Assembly (NCBI RefSeq): GCF_001628715.1
Contig: NZ_CP011120.1
Coordinates: 1,829,501 to 1,893,500 of the forward strand
Direction: 5' to 3'
Length of the DNA stretch: 64,000 nt
Source: Acetobacter oryzifermentans
GTDB taxonomy: Bacteria; Pseudomonadota; Alphaproteobacteria; Acetobacterales; Acetobacteraceae
The translations under genes and the position numbers were made by a program. The notes under the pieces were generated by a model. That model was not told the DNA's origin. It worked only from the letters and a program-made list of their open reading frames with translations, and ran no database searches. Shown here piece by piece: positions 9,395-18,377 of the stretch (the stretch's first letter is position 1; each line of letters begins with the position of its first letter).

Positions 9395-12043
9395 TTAGTC
9401 TGCCACTTGCGCATGTTCTTCCTGCGCCGCTTCCTTGCGCAATTCGTACAGAAGATCCAGCGCTGCGCGGGGTGTCAGACTATCCGGGTCGATTTCTATC
9501 AAACGTTTACTTAACGTATTTTGGGGCTCTGGGGGTAATGCCTTCTGCGTGTCAAACAACGGAAGAGGTTCGGGTATTGTATTTTCAGCACGTTCCAACT
9601 CCCGCAGCAGGCGCCCTGCCCGATCCACCACAGCGTGCGGCACACCAGCCAGCCGTGCAACGTGTACACCCCAGCTTTTTTTGGCTGATCCTGCAAGCAC
9701 TTCATGCAAAAACACAATTTGCCCCCGCCATTCCCGCACCGCCATAGTATGCAAAGAAAGCCGCGGAAGTGTATCCACTAGGCGCGAAAGTTCATGAAAA
9801 TGCGTTGCAAAGATTGCACGGCAGCGCACGCTTGAATGCAAAGCCTCCAGCACAGACCATGCTATTGCCAAACCATCCAATGTGGCCGTGCCGCGCCCAA
9901 TCTCGTCCACCACAACAAGAGAACGCGGGCCGGCTTGGTTAAGAATGGCGGCAGTTTCCGTCATTTCCACCATAAAAGTGGAGCGCCCGCGCGCCAGATC
10001 ATCCGAAGCCCCTACGCGAGAGAAAAGCTGATCCACCACTCCGATTCGAACCCGGTCTGCCGGAACGGGGAACCCTCCTTGCGCCAGAATAACTGCTAGC
10101 GCTGTCTGGCGCAGGTAGGTGGATTTACCGGCCATATTTGGCCCTGTTAGCAGCATAACCCGCTGCTGCGGTGCCAGATCACACGTATTGGGTGTAAAAC
10201 GCGTGCCGGCTGGCAAGGCTGCTTCTACTACCGGGTGGCGGCATCCTTCCAACGCGAATGCGAAATCCTCCGTCACCTCTGGCCGGCACCACGTGCCACT
10301 TCCCGCAAGATCTGCACAGGATTGCAAAACATCCAGCACAGCCAAGGCCTGAGCCAAAACCGGCATACTGCGTTCTGCCAGAACCTGTTCTACCAACGCG
10401 CTGAATAACTCTTTTTCACGCTGAGATGCTTTTTCTGCAGCCTCGGTTATACGGGCATCCAGCGTTGAGAGTTCTTCTGTAGCAAAACGCGCATTGCTGG
10501 CTGTGCCTTGGCGCAAGATAAGTTCTGGCTTGTCCTTCAGCTTGGCGCTGGCCGCCACGGGCACTTCCATCACGTAGCCAAGCTGCGCATGATGGCGGAT
10601 TTTAAGGCTGTTTAGCCCATAATGCGCGGCATACTTCGCCTGCAAACCTGCAATCAGACGGCGTGAATCATCTCGTAACCCTCGGTATTCATCCAGTTTG
10701 GCATCATAGCCCTGCGCGATAACGCCGCCATCATCCAACCGTGCTGGAAGGTTTTCTGCCAGCGCGCTCATGAGTTCAGCCTCTAGCGCTTGCCCTCCGC
10801 CTAACCTTGTAACCGCCTGATGTAACACCGGAGGTAATGAGGCAGCAGAGGCCGTAAGAATACGTGCGGCCTCCCGCGCTACCATAAGGCCATCGCGCAT
10901 GGCGGCCAGATCTCGCGGTTGCCCACGCCCAAGGGATAAGCGACCTAATGCCCGAGCAATATCCGGTGCTTTTTTGAGTATTCCACGCAACGCCTCACGC
11001 CGCACAGAATCTTCTTTCAGCCACCACCAACCTTCCTGCCGGGCAGCAATCTGGCCTGCATGTGTAAGTGGGGCCGCCAGCCACTCTGCCAACATACGCG
11101 CACCTGCGGCACTGACCGTACGGTTTACGGCGGAAAATAGCGTGTGCTCATCCCCTCCATCCCGCGCACGCAAAATATCCAAACTGGCCCGTGTGGCCGG
11201 ATCTATACCCAGAATCCCGCTTTCATTTTGCGGAACAGGATGTGCCAAACGTGGCAACTTGCCAGCCTGACTACGCTGAACGTATTCCACCGCCATGGCA
11301 GCGGCCACGCTTTCTTCATCCGTAAAAGTGCCAAAGGCTTCTATGCTGGCCACATCAAAGGCACTGGCCAAACGCTGGCGGGCCGTATCTGCGCCAGATG
11401 CCACAGTTTCCGGCGCACGGCGGGCCTCATAATCCGCCAGATTGAGAACGGCAGGTGCAAGAACTTCCGCAGGGTCCAAACGGCCTAAAAGCGCGGGAAG
11501 CCCCTTGCCTGTCAGGCTTTCAGTTTCAAATAAGCCGGTTGAAACATCAATCCACGCCGCGCCAATAACTGTATCCGCAAAGGATGCCTCAGCTTTTTTG
11601 CCTTTTCCCTGCGGCGCTGTGAGCGCCAGCGCAAGCAAAAGGTTGGAACGCCCCGGTTCCAGCAATTCATCTTCTGTTAGCGTGCCAGGGGTAATCACCC
11701 TTACAACACCACGCGCCAAAGGCCCCTTGTTTGCTGGCCTGCCTTTACGGGGTGTTTCTGTCTGCTCTGCCACCGCTACCCGGAAACCACGCCGGATCAA
11801 ACGCGCAAGATAAGCTGGGGCCGCCGCCACAGGCACCCCACACATGGGAATCGGTTCCCCCGCATGTGTGCCGCGTGCTGTTAGGGCAATATCCAGCGCG
11901 GCAGCGGCAGCCGTGGCATCATCAAAAAACAGTTCGTAAAAATCGCCCATACGGAAGAACAGCAGGGCTTCAGGATTTTCGGCCTTGAGGGTGAACCACT
12001 GCGCCATTGCCGGCGTAGCGCCTTTGGAGGAAATGCGTGTCAT
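9395..12043 (-). CDS. mutS: DNA mismatch repair protein MutS
   Basis: Mismatch-recognition ATPase of methyl-independent or MutHL-type repair. 882 residues from the ATG at 12043 (MTRISSKGATPAMAQWF). A frame extends 93 codons upstream but runs into the preceding TPR gene and reads as non-protein, so I reject it. The mismatch-binding F-x-E motif is at residues 35-37 (GDFYEL). The clamp/lever domains follow, then the ATPase with TGPNMAGKST, VVVDEIGRGT and ATHFHEL. It lies between the TPR gene (40-base gap) and glnD (6-base gap) in one operon. Confidence 0.96.
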   Translation of the reverse strand: MTRISSKGATPAMAQWFTLKAENPEALLFFRMGDFYELFFDDATAAAAALDIALTARGTHAGEPIPMCGVPVAAAPAYLARLIRRGFRVAVAEQTETPRKGRPANKGPLARGVVRVITPGTLTEDELLEPGRSNLLLALALTAPQGKGKKAEASFADTVIGAAWIDVSTGLFETESLTGKGLPALLGRLDPAEVLAPAVLNLADYEARRAPETVASGADTARQRLASAFDVASIEAFGTFTDEESVAAAMAVEYVQRSQAGKLPRLAHPVPQNESGILGIDPATRASLDILRARDGGDEHTLFSAVNRTVSAAGARMLAEWLAAPLTHAGQIAARQEGWWWLKEDSVRREALRGILKKAPDIARALGRLSLGRGQPRDLAAMRDGLMVAREAARILTASAASLPPVLHQAVTRLGGGQALEAELMSALAENLPARLDDGGVIAQGYDAKLDEYRGLRDDSRRLIAGLQAKYAAHYGLNSLKIRHHAQLGYVMEVPVAASAKLKDKPELILRQGTASNARFATEELSTLDARITEAAEKASQREKELFSALVEQVLAERSMPVLAQALAVLDVLQSCADLAGSGTWCRPEVTEDFAFALEGCRHPVVEAALPAGTRFTPNTCDLAPQQRVMLLTGPNMAGKSTYLRQTALAVILAQGGFPVPADRVRIGVVDQLFSRVGASDDLARGRSTFMVEMTETAAILNQAGPRSLVVVDEIGRGTATLDGLAIAWSVLEALHSSVRCRAIFATHFHELSRLVDTLPRLSLHTMAVREWRGQIVFLHEVLAGSAKKSWGVHVARLAGVPHAVVDRAGRLLRELERAENTIPEPLPLFDTQKALPPEPQNTLSKRLIEIDPDSLTPRAALDLLYELRKEAAQEEHAQVAD

Positions 12044-12083
12044 ACCGCTATCATAAAGTGCTCTCGCACAGCGGCAACAGCCT

Positions 12084-13958
12084 TTAGGGCACCATATCTG
12101 TGCGTTTTTCAGCCATCTTCTGCAAAACCTGCACAACAGTGGCGATACAGGGCTGCCACGGGGCATCACCCTCGCCGGCCTGAGGCTGGCGAATAACCCT
12201 AACGGAAGGATACCACAGGCTTCGCACCTCTCCATCTGGTTGCGTAATGGTGGAACCAGCCGCCCAGCGCCAGTCTCCACCAAAGCGATCCAGCAGCAAC
12301 ACGGGCAGCCCGAGTAAACCACCCAAATGCGCTATCATCGTATCCACGGTTATCACCACATCCAGCCCCGCCACAATACGGAATGTGTCCAGCACATCCC
12401 CTGGCGGCAATTGTGCCATTGGAAACGGAGTTTGCTGCGCTTCCGCATTTTTTTGGAGAGACTGAAACACAATATTATTCAGCCGCCCCAATGGTTCGAG
12501 CACTTGCGGATTGATCGAACGCCTGCGATCAAACTGATAAGTGGGGTTACCCGCCCAACATAGCCCGACATGCAAAGCAGATTTTTTGCCGGGTGCAGAC
12601 TTTTGAACACCCACAATATCGGGCTGCCACGCAAACGGCGCTTCCATCCCCAGCACATCAGGTAGGCTCATAAGCCCGCAAGCTGCTTTAGCTTTTAAAG
12701 TGCGCTGGCTTGTACATACCGTTACATTTGGCAGGCGCGCCACATCCATCTGTTGCACAAAACTGCGTATGCTTTGCGGCACATACAGCAGCACCGGAAC
12801 GCGCCGCGCCGCCGGAGCAACATAACGCAGAAATTGCAATACATCGCCCAACCCTTGCTCTGCATAGAGCAACACCGGGCTTTCCTGTGGCGTACCGTCC
12901 CATTGCGGCAAGCCAGCCGCACACGCCGGAGGGGCAACAATCTGGCGACGTGCCGCAAACAATTTCCAGCCCTGAGCAAAACGACCTTCCGCTAAATACA
13001 ACACGCCGAGGTTCATCCGTGCACGAGCGGCATCCATACTTTTGCCTGCTAGGGTTTCTGCCTTGCGGAACAATGCCTCTGCCCGCTCATTCTCTCCTAA
13101 ATCAGCAAGAGCCGTAGCGTAATTGAGCATCAAGCGGGCATCATTCTGCTGCAATGCACACGCAAGTTGAAGTTCTTGGGCAGCATTTTCCAACTGCCCA
13201 AGCGCCATATGCACCAGCCCCAGATTGCTGCGTGTTTCTGCCGCTTCGGGTTCTAATTGCACAGATTTTGCCAGAACGTCTCGGGCCTGCTCATAACTAC
13301 GCGTGGCAAACAACGCCGCTCCATGATTAGCCAGAGCAGGCGCAGATGTTGGCAACTCTGCGGCCACAACCCGAAAATAGGGTTCGGCTTCTGCCGCCTT
13401 GCCTGCCCCATGCAGGATCATGCCATGTAGATTTTGCGCAAACAGATTTTGTGTATCCAGCCGTAAAGCTTTGCCGGAAACCTCTATCGCTTTTTCCAAC
13501 TGCCCATGGCGGGACAAAAAAGCTGCCAGCGCCAGATGGCGTTCCTGCTCCAATGGCCGCAATTTTATGGTCGTGCGCAAAGCGCGTTCGGCCTCTGCAA
13601 TACGATGCTGTGCTTCCAGAACCGAGGCCATAGCATCATGCGCGCGTGGGTCTCTTGGTGATGCAAGAACAGCAACATGAATGGCTGCCCGTGCAGCCTC
13701 TATTTGCCCTTCTGCCAACAAAGCCAAACCCAACGTTATATGAAAATGCGGTTCGGCCTGTAACTGCACAGCCTTGGCCGCCAAGGCCACTGCTGCGCGG
13801 TTATCTCCATCCGCACGCGCCACACAGGCCATGCCATGCAGTGCGCCCGCATGGCCCGGATTCTGCTGCAAGCAGTTTTGCAAAACACGCAAAGCCTGTT
13901 CCGCATTACCCTGCGCCAGCAATACCAGTGCAGATTCGACCTGTGTATCTATCTGCAT
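12084..13958 (-). CDS. TPR-repeat protein with C-terminal glycosyltransferase-9-like domain
   Basis: 624 residues. Residues 1 to about 330 are degenerate tetratricopeptide repeats rich in Ala, Gln and Leu (many A-x-x-LA-x-G-x-x-A helices). The C-terminal ~270 residues carry LLYAEQGLGDVLQFLRY, HVGLCWAGNP and VITVDTMIAHLGGLLG, which resemble heptosyltransferase-like (GT9) domains of TPR glycosyltransferases. The acceptor is unknown. No signal peptide, so it is probably cytoplasmic. It is the promoter-proximal gene of the mutS-glnD operon, with AAGGAG 11 bases before the ATG. Confidence 0.75.
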   Translation of the reverse strand: MQIDTQVESALVLLAQGNAEQALRVLQNCLQQNPGHAGALHGMACVARADGDNRAAVALAAKAVQLQAEPHFHITLGLALLAEGQIEAARAAIHVAVLASPRDPRAHDAMASVLEAQHRIAEAERALRTTIKLRPLEQERHLALAAFLSRHGQLEKAIEVSGKALRLDTQNLFAQNLHGMILHGAGKAAEAEPYFRVVAAELPTSAPALANHGAALFATRSYEQARDVLAKSVQLEPEAAETRSNLGLVHMALGQLENAAQELQLACALQQNDARLMLNYATALADLGENERAEALFRKAETLAGKSMDAARARMNLGVLYLAEGRFAQGWKLFAARRQIVAPPACAAGLPQWDGTPQESPVLLYAEQGLGDVLQFLRYVAPAARRVPVLLYVPQSIRSFVQQMDVARLPNVTVCTSQRTLKAKAACGLMSLPDVLGMEAPFAWQPDIVGVQKSAPGKKSALHVGLCWAGNPTYQFDRRRSINPQVLEPLGRLNNIVFQSLQKNAEAQQTPFPMAQLPPGDVLDTFRIVAGLDVVITVDTMIAHLGGLLGLPVLLLDRFGGDWRWAAGSTITQPDGEVRSLWYPSVRVIRQPQAGEGDAPWQPCIATVVQVLQKMAEKRTDMVP

Positions 13959-14042
13959 GGTTATAGCTAACTCCTTTTTGTCATCTGAGATGCCTCAGAA
14001 AGTGCATTCCGTGCGCGGCGTGTATGCTTTACCATATAGGCC

Positions 14043-15548
14043 ATGAATAAAGCCTATCTTTCCCTTGAACGCCACTTTGCCCGCCTTTCCTCTCTGAATG
14101 ATGCCATCGGCATACTCTGCTGGGATAAAGAGGTGATCATGCCCTCCGGCGCAGCAGAACGTCGGGCAGAAAATCTGGCAATGCTGGAAGGCCTGCGCCA
14201 CGAAATTCTGACTGCCCCAGTTGTTGCCGAACTACTAGAGCAGGCAGAACCGGGTGATGATGTTTGGCGCCGCGCCAATCTGGAAGAAATGCGCCGCCTG
14301 CACGCCCACGCCACGGCCTTACCCGGAGAACTGGTGGAAGCCAGCACGCAGGCCACGGCGCGCTGCGAAATGGTATGGCGCACTGCACGCGAGAATGGTG
14401 ATTTTGCAGCCATTCTTCCCACGCTTTCTGAAGTGCTACGCCTCACGCGTGAAGTTGCTTTTGCTACAGGGGAAAAGCTGGGCCTCTCCCCTTACGATGC
14501 ACTGCTGGATACGTTTGACCCCGGCACCCGCCAAACAGATATAGACCCGGTTTTTACACAACTTGCTGCTGGTTTGCCTGAACTGATTGGCACAGTGCTG
14601 GAAAAACAGAACAACCTACCCGCCGCTACGCCATTGTCTGGGCCATTTTCCGTGCCGCGGCAGGAAGCTCTGGGCCGCCAGCTTATGCAGCAGCTTGGGT
14701 TTGATGTAACGCGTGGGCGGCTGGATGTCAGCACACACCCCTTCTGCGGTGGGGCAACGCATGATGTGCGGCTGACCACCCGTTATGATGAAAATGATTT
14801 CATCCCCGCCATGATGGGTGTGCTGCATGAAACCGGCCACGCCCTATACGATATGGGCCTGCCGCCAGCATGGCTCTCTCAGCCCGTTGGGCAGGCCGGG
14901 GGCATGACGCTGCATGAAAGCCAATCTCTGCTGATGGAAATGCAGGTGTGCCGTTCCAACGCTTTTGCGGGGTGGCTTGCACCCAAACTTCAGGCCGCTT
15001 TTGATGTCCCCACAACCACCGCTGGCTGGGATGCACAAAATATTCACCGGCTTCTCACCCACGTGCAGCCAGGCTTTATTCGGGTTGACGCTGATGAAGT
15101 CACGTACCCGGCTCATATTCTGGTACGTTATGAACTGGAAAAAGCACTAATTTCTGGTGATTTACCGCTGGCCGACCTGCCCTCTGCGTTTAATGAGCGC
15201 ATCCATGCACTTCTGGGGCTGCATGTGCCAGATGATGGGCGCGGCTGCTTGCAGGATATTCATTGGCCGGAGGGGCTGTTCGGTTACTTCCCGTGCTACA
15301 CTCTTGGCGCCTTAACAGCCGCACAACTGCGAGAAGCCGCTTGCAAACAGGTGCCGCAAATTATGCCTGCCATTGCCAAAGGTGATTTTACGCCGCTGTT
15401 GGGTTGGCTGCGTGAAAACGTGCATAGCCGTGCACGCAGCGCCTCCATGCCCCAGATTGTACAGGACGCCACAGGGCGCAAGCTGGATGCCTCGGCCTAT
15501 CTGGCCCATATCCAGCGCCGTTATGTGGAACGCGCGGAAGACGCATAA
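14043..15548 (+). CDS. M32 family metallocarboxypeptidase (Taq type)
   Basis: Zinc carboxypeptidase that trims C-terminal residues from peptides; expected to be cytoplasmic, as no signal peptide is present. 501 residues, normal for the family. The zinc motif HETGH is at 262-266, with the third ligand probably in LHESQSLLMEM near 293. The family signature HPFCGGATHDVRLTTRY is at about 232-248 and DTFDPG near 156-161. It is divergent from the TPR-mutS-glnD operon, with an 84-base shared upstream region. A large structured hairpin follows its stop. Confidence 0.93.
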   Translation: MNKAYLSLERHFARLSSLNDAIGILCWDKEVIMPSGAAERRAENLAMLEGLRHEILTAPVVAELLEQAEPGDDVWRRANLEEMRRLHAHATALPGELVEASTQATARCEMVWRTARENGDFAAILPTLSEVLRLTREVAFATGEKLGLSPYDALLDTFDPGTRQTDIDPVFTQLAAGLPELIGTVLEKQNNLPAATPLSGPFSVPRQEALGRQLMQQLGFDVTRGRLDVSTHPFCGGATHDVRLTTRYDENDFIPAMMGVLHETGHALYDMGLPPAWLSQPVGQAGGMTLHESQSLLMEMQVCRSNAFAGWLAPKLQAAFDVPTTTAGWDAQNIHRLLTHVQPGFIRVDADEVTYPAHILVRYELEKALISGDLPLADLPSAFNERIHALLGLHVPDDGRGCLQDIHWPEGLFGYFPCYTLGALTAAQLREAACKQVPQIMPAIAKGDFTPLLGWLRENVHSRARSASMPQIVQDATGRKLDASAYLAHIQRRYVERAEDA

Positions 15549-15572
15549 GCCAACGTTTCTTTCCTTCATGCC

Positions 15573-15656
15573 TGAATGTGGCAGCGGGGCATCCGCCCCG
15601 CACAGAACGCGTTTGCATAAACGCCTTACTGCCCCGAGACTGCCACATTCATTTTT
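15573..15656 (+). other. Long imperfect hairpin with internal stem and T-run
   Basis: TGAATGTGGCAG-CGGGGCA (15573-15591) pairs with TGCCCCG-aga-CTGCCACATTCA (15630-15651): 19 base pairs with one 3-nt bulge, followed directly by TTTTT (15652-15656). The apical region holds a second stem, GCGTTT-gcat-AAACGC (15609-15624), and a competing GGGGC/GCCCC pairing. This fits an elaborate terminator for the M32 gene, a small structured RNA, or a short palindromic repeat element. The long complementarity is exact and unlikely by chance. Confidence 0.7.
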
Positions 15657-15691
15657 CACCCGTTTGCAAGATTTCTGACCGGACGCCCCTG

Positions 15692-16843
15692 ATGAAGCAT
15701 TCTTTCCTGCGTTCTGTTCTGCCGCGCCGCACGGTTTGCCGTGCCATGCTGGCGGCTGCCCTGCTCTCTCCTTTTGTCGGGAACTCTGCATGGGCAGTGC
15801 ATATGCCCAAAGTGCCGGAACTCCCTGCGTCTGCGTTGGTGCCTTTTATGCAGTCCAACCAACAGATATGGGATGCCATTCTGCCCTTGCCGGATGGACG
15901 GATGTTGCTGGAAGCCCCTGCGTGGGTTGGCAACACAGGCCCGCAATTATGGGTAAGGCAGACTGATGGCAGCCTTGCCCCATACCCAGATGCAGGCTGG
16001 AATACCCGTGAGGCCACAAACGATACCCATTTTGTAGCCCTTGCAGGCATGACACGCACCGCAGATGGCAGCATCTGGGTGTTGGATAGCGGCGTACCGA
16101 ACCGTGAAAAACCACCTGTTGCGGCTCCGCGCCTGATCCAGATTGACCCAACTACCAACACTGTCACCCACACAGTGCCGATAGAAGCCAATCTGCTGCA
16201 TCAGGGCAGTATTCTTTCTGGCATTGCTGTGCATGGTACCACGGCTTATGTGCCGGATTCTGGCGTGGCTGGGCTGTTGCTTATTGATATTCCATCTGCA
16301 TCCGGTCGGCGTTTTCTGGACCATCACCCTGCCCTTACCGCCACTAAGCCGATCCAGACCCCCACAGGCCCGCTGCTAAACGCGAATGGTCAGGCCATTG
16401 CCGTAGATACCAGCATGATTGCCGTAAGCCCGGATGGCACATGGATTGTTATGCAGCCACCCGCAGGTTTTCTGTATCGTGTTTCCACCTCTTTGTTCAC
16501 GGACCCGGACGTTACTCCGGCAGCGTTTGAAGAAGGCGTGACACAATGGTATAAAACCCCCGCTTTGGGCGGTCTGACCATTGATAATGATGGCACGCTT
16601 TACTGGTCTGATATCACCACAGGTAGCATCCTGAGTTACACAGTTGGGCGCATTCCGCGCCGGTTGGTGATGGATGAGCGCCTGAAATGGCCCACCACGC
16701 CCGGTTTGGATGGCCACGGCCATTTGTACGTAGCAGCCAGCCAGCTTGATCACAGCGTAGGGTTTGGTGCTGCAACGCCTTCTATTTCATGGCCGATTAC
16801 GGTGTATCAGCTTACGCTGCCCACAACGCCTCCACCCCAATAA
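15692..16843 (+). CDS. Secreted major-royal-jelly/Yellow-like beta-propeller protein
   Basis: 383 residues from the ATG at 15692. Signal peptide: positively charged start, hydrophobic AMLAAALLSPFVGNSAWA, cleavage near residue 34. The mature part resembles the MRJP/Yellow (L-dopachrome tautomerase-related) family, a six-bladed propeller related to SMP-30. Recognisable pieces are DGSIWVLDSGVPN, PRLIQIDPTTN, YVPDSGVAGLLLID and DGTLYWSDITTGSILSY. The bacterial members have no settled function. It is followed by thrC on the same strand after a 67-base gap. Confidence 0.75.
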   Translation: MKHSFLRSVLPRRTVCRAMLAAALLSPFVGNSAWAVHMPKVPELPASALVPFMQSNQQIWDAILPLPDGRMLLEAPAWVGNTGPQLWVRQTDGSLAPYPDAGWNTREATNDTHFVALAGMTRTADGSIWVLDSGVPNREKPPVAAPRLIQIDPTTNTVTHTVPIEANLLHQGSILSGIAVHGTTAYVPDSGVAGLLLIDIPSASGRRFLDHHPALTATKPIQTPTGPLLNANGQAIAVDTSMIAVSPDGTWIVMQPPAGFLYRVSTSLFTDPDVTPAAFEEGVTQWYKTPALGGLTIDNDGTLYWSDITTGSILSYTVGRIPRRLVMDERLKWPTTPGLDGHGHLYVAASQLDHSVGFGAATPSISWPITVYQLTLPTTPPPQ

Positions 16844-16910
16844 AGACTACAGGCTTTTCCCCTAAAAAGGACACTTCGCGGCGTTCGCCATTCAGGATAT
16901 AAGTTTCTCC

Positions 16911-18311
16911 ATGCGCTATATTTCCACACGCGGGAATGCTCCCGTCCTTTCCTTTGCCGATGTTCTGCTTACCGGTCTTGCCGAGGATGGCGGCCTGTAT
17001 CTGCCCGAAACATGGCCCGAATTCTCGCTATCTGATTGGGAAAGCCTGCGTGGCCTGCCCTATCCGGAACTGGCAGCCCGTGTTCTGGCCCCATTTGCAG
17101 CACCGGATATAGATCTGGAAACACTGCGCGGCCTGTGCGCCAAGGCCTATGCCAATTTTGATCATCCAGCCATTGTGCCACTTACGCAGGCGGAAGATGG
17201 GCTGTTTGTACAAGAACTGTTCCACGGCCCCACGCTGGCGTTCAAGGACATGGCCATGCAGGTGCTTGGCCAGCTTTTTGAACATGTGCTGACCCAGCGG
17301 AATGACCACGTCACCATTGTAGGCGCCACCTCTGGTGATACAGGCTCTGCCGCTATTGAAGCCTGCCGTGGGCGGGACCGTCTGTCTGTTATCATCCTGC
17401 ATCCCAAAGGCCGCACCTCTGAAGTGCAGCGCCGCCAGATGACAACCGTTCTGGATTCCAACGTCACCAACCTCGCTGTTGAAGGCACGTTTGATGATTG
17501 TCAGGATCTGGTCAAAGCCTTGTTTGCTGATCTGCCTTTCCGCCGGGAAATGCATCTTTCAGCCGTCAATTCCATCAACTGGGCACGTATTGCAGCTCAG
17601 ATTCCCTACTATGTTTATGCGGCTTTAAACTTTGGCGCCCCAGAGCGTGAAGTTTCCTTTGCTGTGCCTACAGGCAACTTTGGCAATATTCTTGCCGCTT
17701 GGGCCGCACGCAAAATGGGGCTGCCTATCAAGCACCTGTGCGTTGGCTCCAACCGGAATGACATTCTCACCCGGTTCCTGAACGCCAATGACATGACAAT
17801 CAAAGGCGTGGTACCCAGCCTTTCCCCATCCATGGACATTCAAGTGTCTTCCAACTTTGAACGTCTGCTGTTTGAACTTCTGGGCCGTGATGCCGCTGCC
17901 TGCGCACGCATCATGACGGGCTTCCGCGCCACAGGACATATGGATGTGCCTGAAGAAGTGTGGGAAAATGCCCGCACCGTTTTCTCTGGCCTTGCGCTGG
18001 ATGATGAACAAACGGAAGCGGAAATTCGCAACCTGCACCAGCAGTCCAATTATCTGGCAGACCCACACAGCGCCATTGGTATTGCGGCTGGCCGCAAATT
18101 CCGGCAGGCTGGCGTGCCGATGATTGCAGAAGCCACAGCACATCCGGCCAAGTTCCCAGATGCCATGGTGGCGGCCACGGGTATTCATCCGGCATTGCCT
18201 GTGCATTTGGAAGATCTGTTTGAACGCGAAGAACGTTACCGCACTGTTCCGGCAACCGAAGGCGCAATTAAGGACGCTGTGCGCGCTGCGGTACTGGCAA
18301 ACGCTCCCTAA
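16911..18311 (+). CDS. thrC: Threonine synthase
   Basis: PLP enzyme converting O-phosphohomoserine to threonine. 466 residues. The N-terminal threonine-synthase domain begins MRYISTRGNAP, and the Schiff-base lysine is K112 in GPTLAFKDMAMQ. The phosphate-binding loop is VPTGNFGNILAAW. The length and the N-terminal extension are typical of the long bacterial/yeast class. The ATG at 16911 has AGGATA upstream. A strong terminator follows before the M16 gene. Confidence 0.96.
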   Translation: MRYISTRGNAPVLSFADVLLTGLAEDGGLYLPETWPEFSLSDWESLRGLPYPELAARVLAPFAAPDIDLETLRGLCAKAYANFDHPAIVPLTQAEDGLFVQELFHGPTLAFKDMAMQVLGQLFEHVLTQRNDHVTIVGATSGDTGSAAIEACRGRDRLSVIILHPKGRTSEVQRRQMTTVLDSNVTNLAVEGTFDDCQDLVKALFADLPFRREMHLSAVNSINWARIAAQIPYYVYAALNFGAPEREVSFAVPTGNFGNILAAWAARKMGLPIKHLCVGSNRNDILTRFLNANDMTIKGVVPSLSPSMDIQVSSNFERLLFELLGRDAAACARIMTGFRATGHMDVPEEVWENARTVFSGLALDDEQTEAEIRNLHQQSNYLADPHSAIGIAAGRKFRQAGVPMIAEATAHPAKFPDAMVAATGIHPALPVHLEDLFEREERYRTVPATEGAIKDAVRAAVLANAP

Positions 18312-18337
18312 CACCCCACATCTTACTTTCCCGTGTC

Positions 18338-18367
18338 AGGCCGCCTTGCCCGGCGGCCTTTCTTTTT
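18338..18367 (+). terminator. Intrinsic terminator of thrC
   Basis: AGGCCGCC-TTGCCC-GGCGGCCT is a perfect 8-bp stem followed by TTCTTTTT. It lies 27 bases after the thrC stop and ends just before the ribosome binding site of the M16 peptidase gene. Confidence 0.9.
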
Positions 18368-18377
18368 CAGGACAAGA

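Noticed and set aside
12044..12322. A 93-codon N-terminal extension of MutS
   Set aside because: It overlaps the 3' end of the TPR gene, reads as Cys/Arg/Pro-rich nonsense and is absent from MutS; the normal N-terminus starts at 12043.
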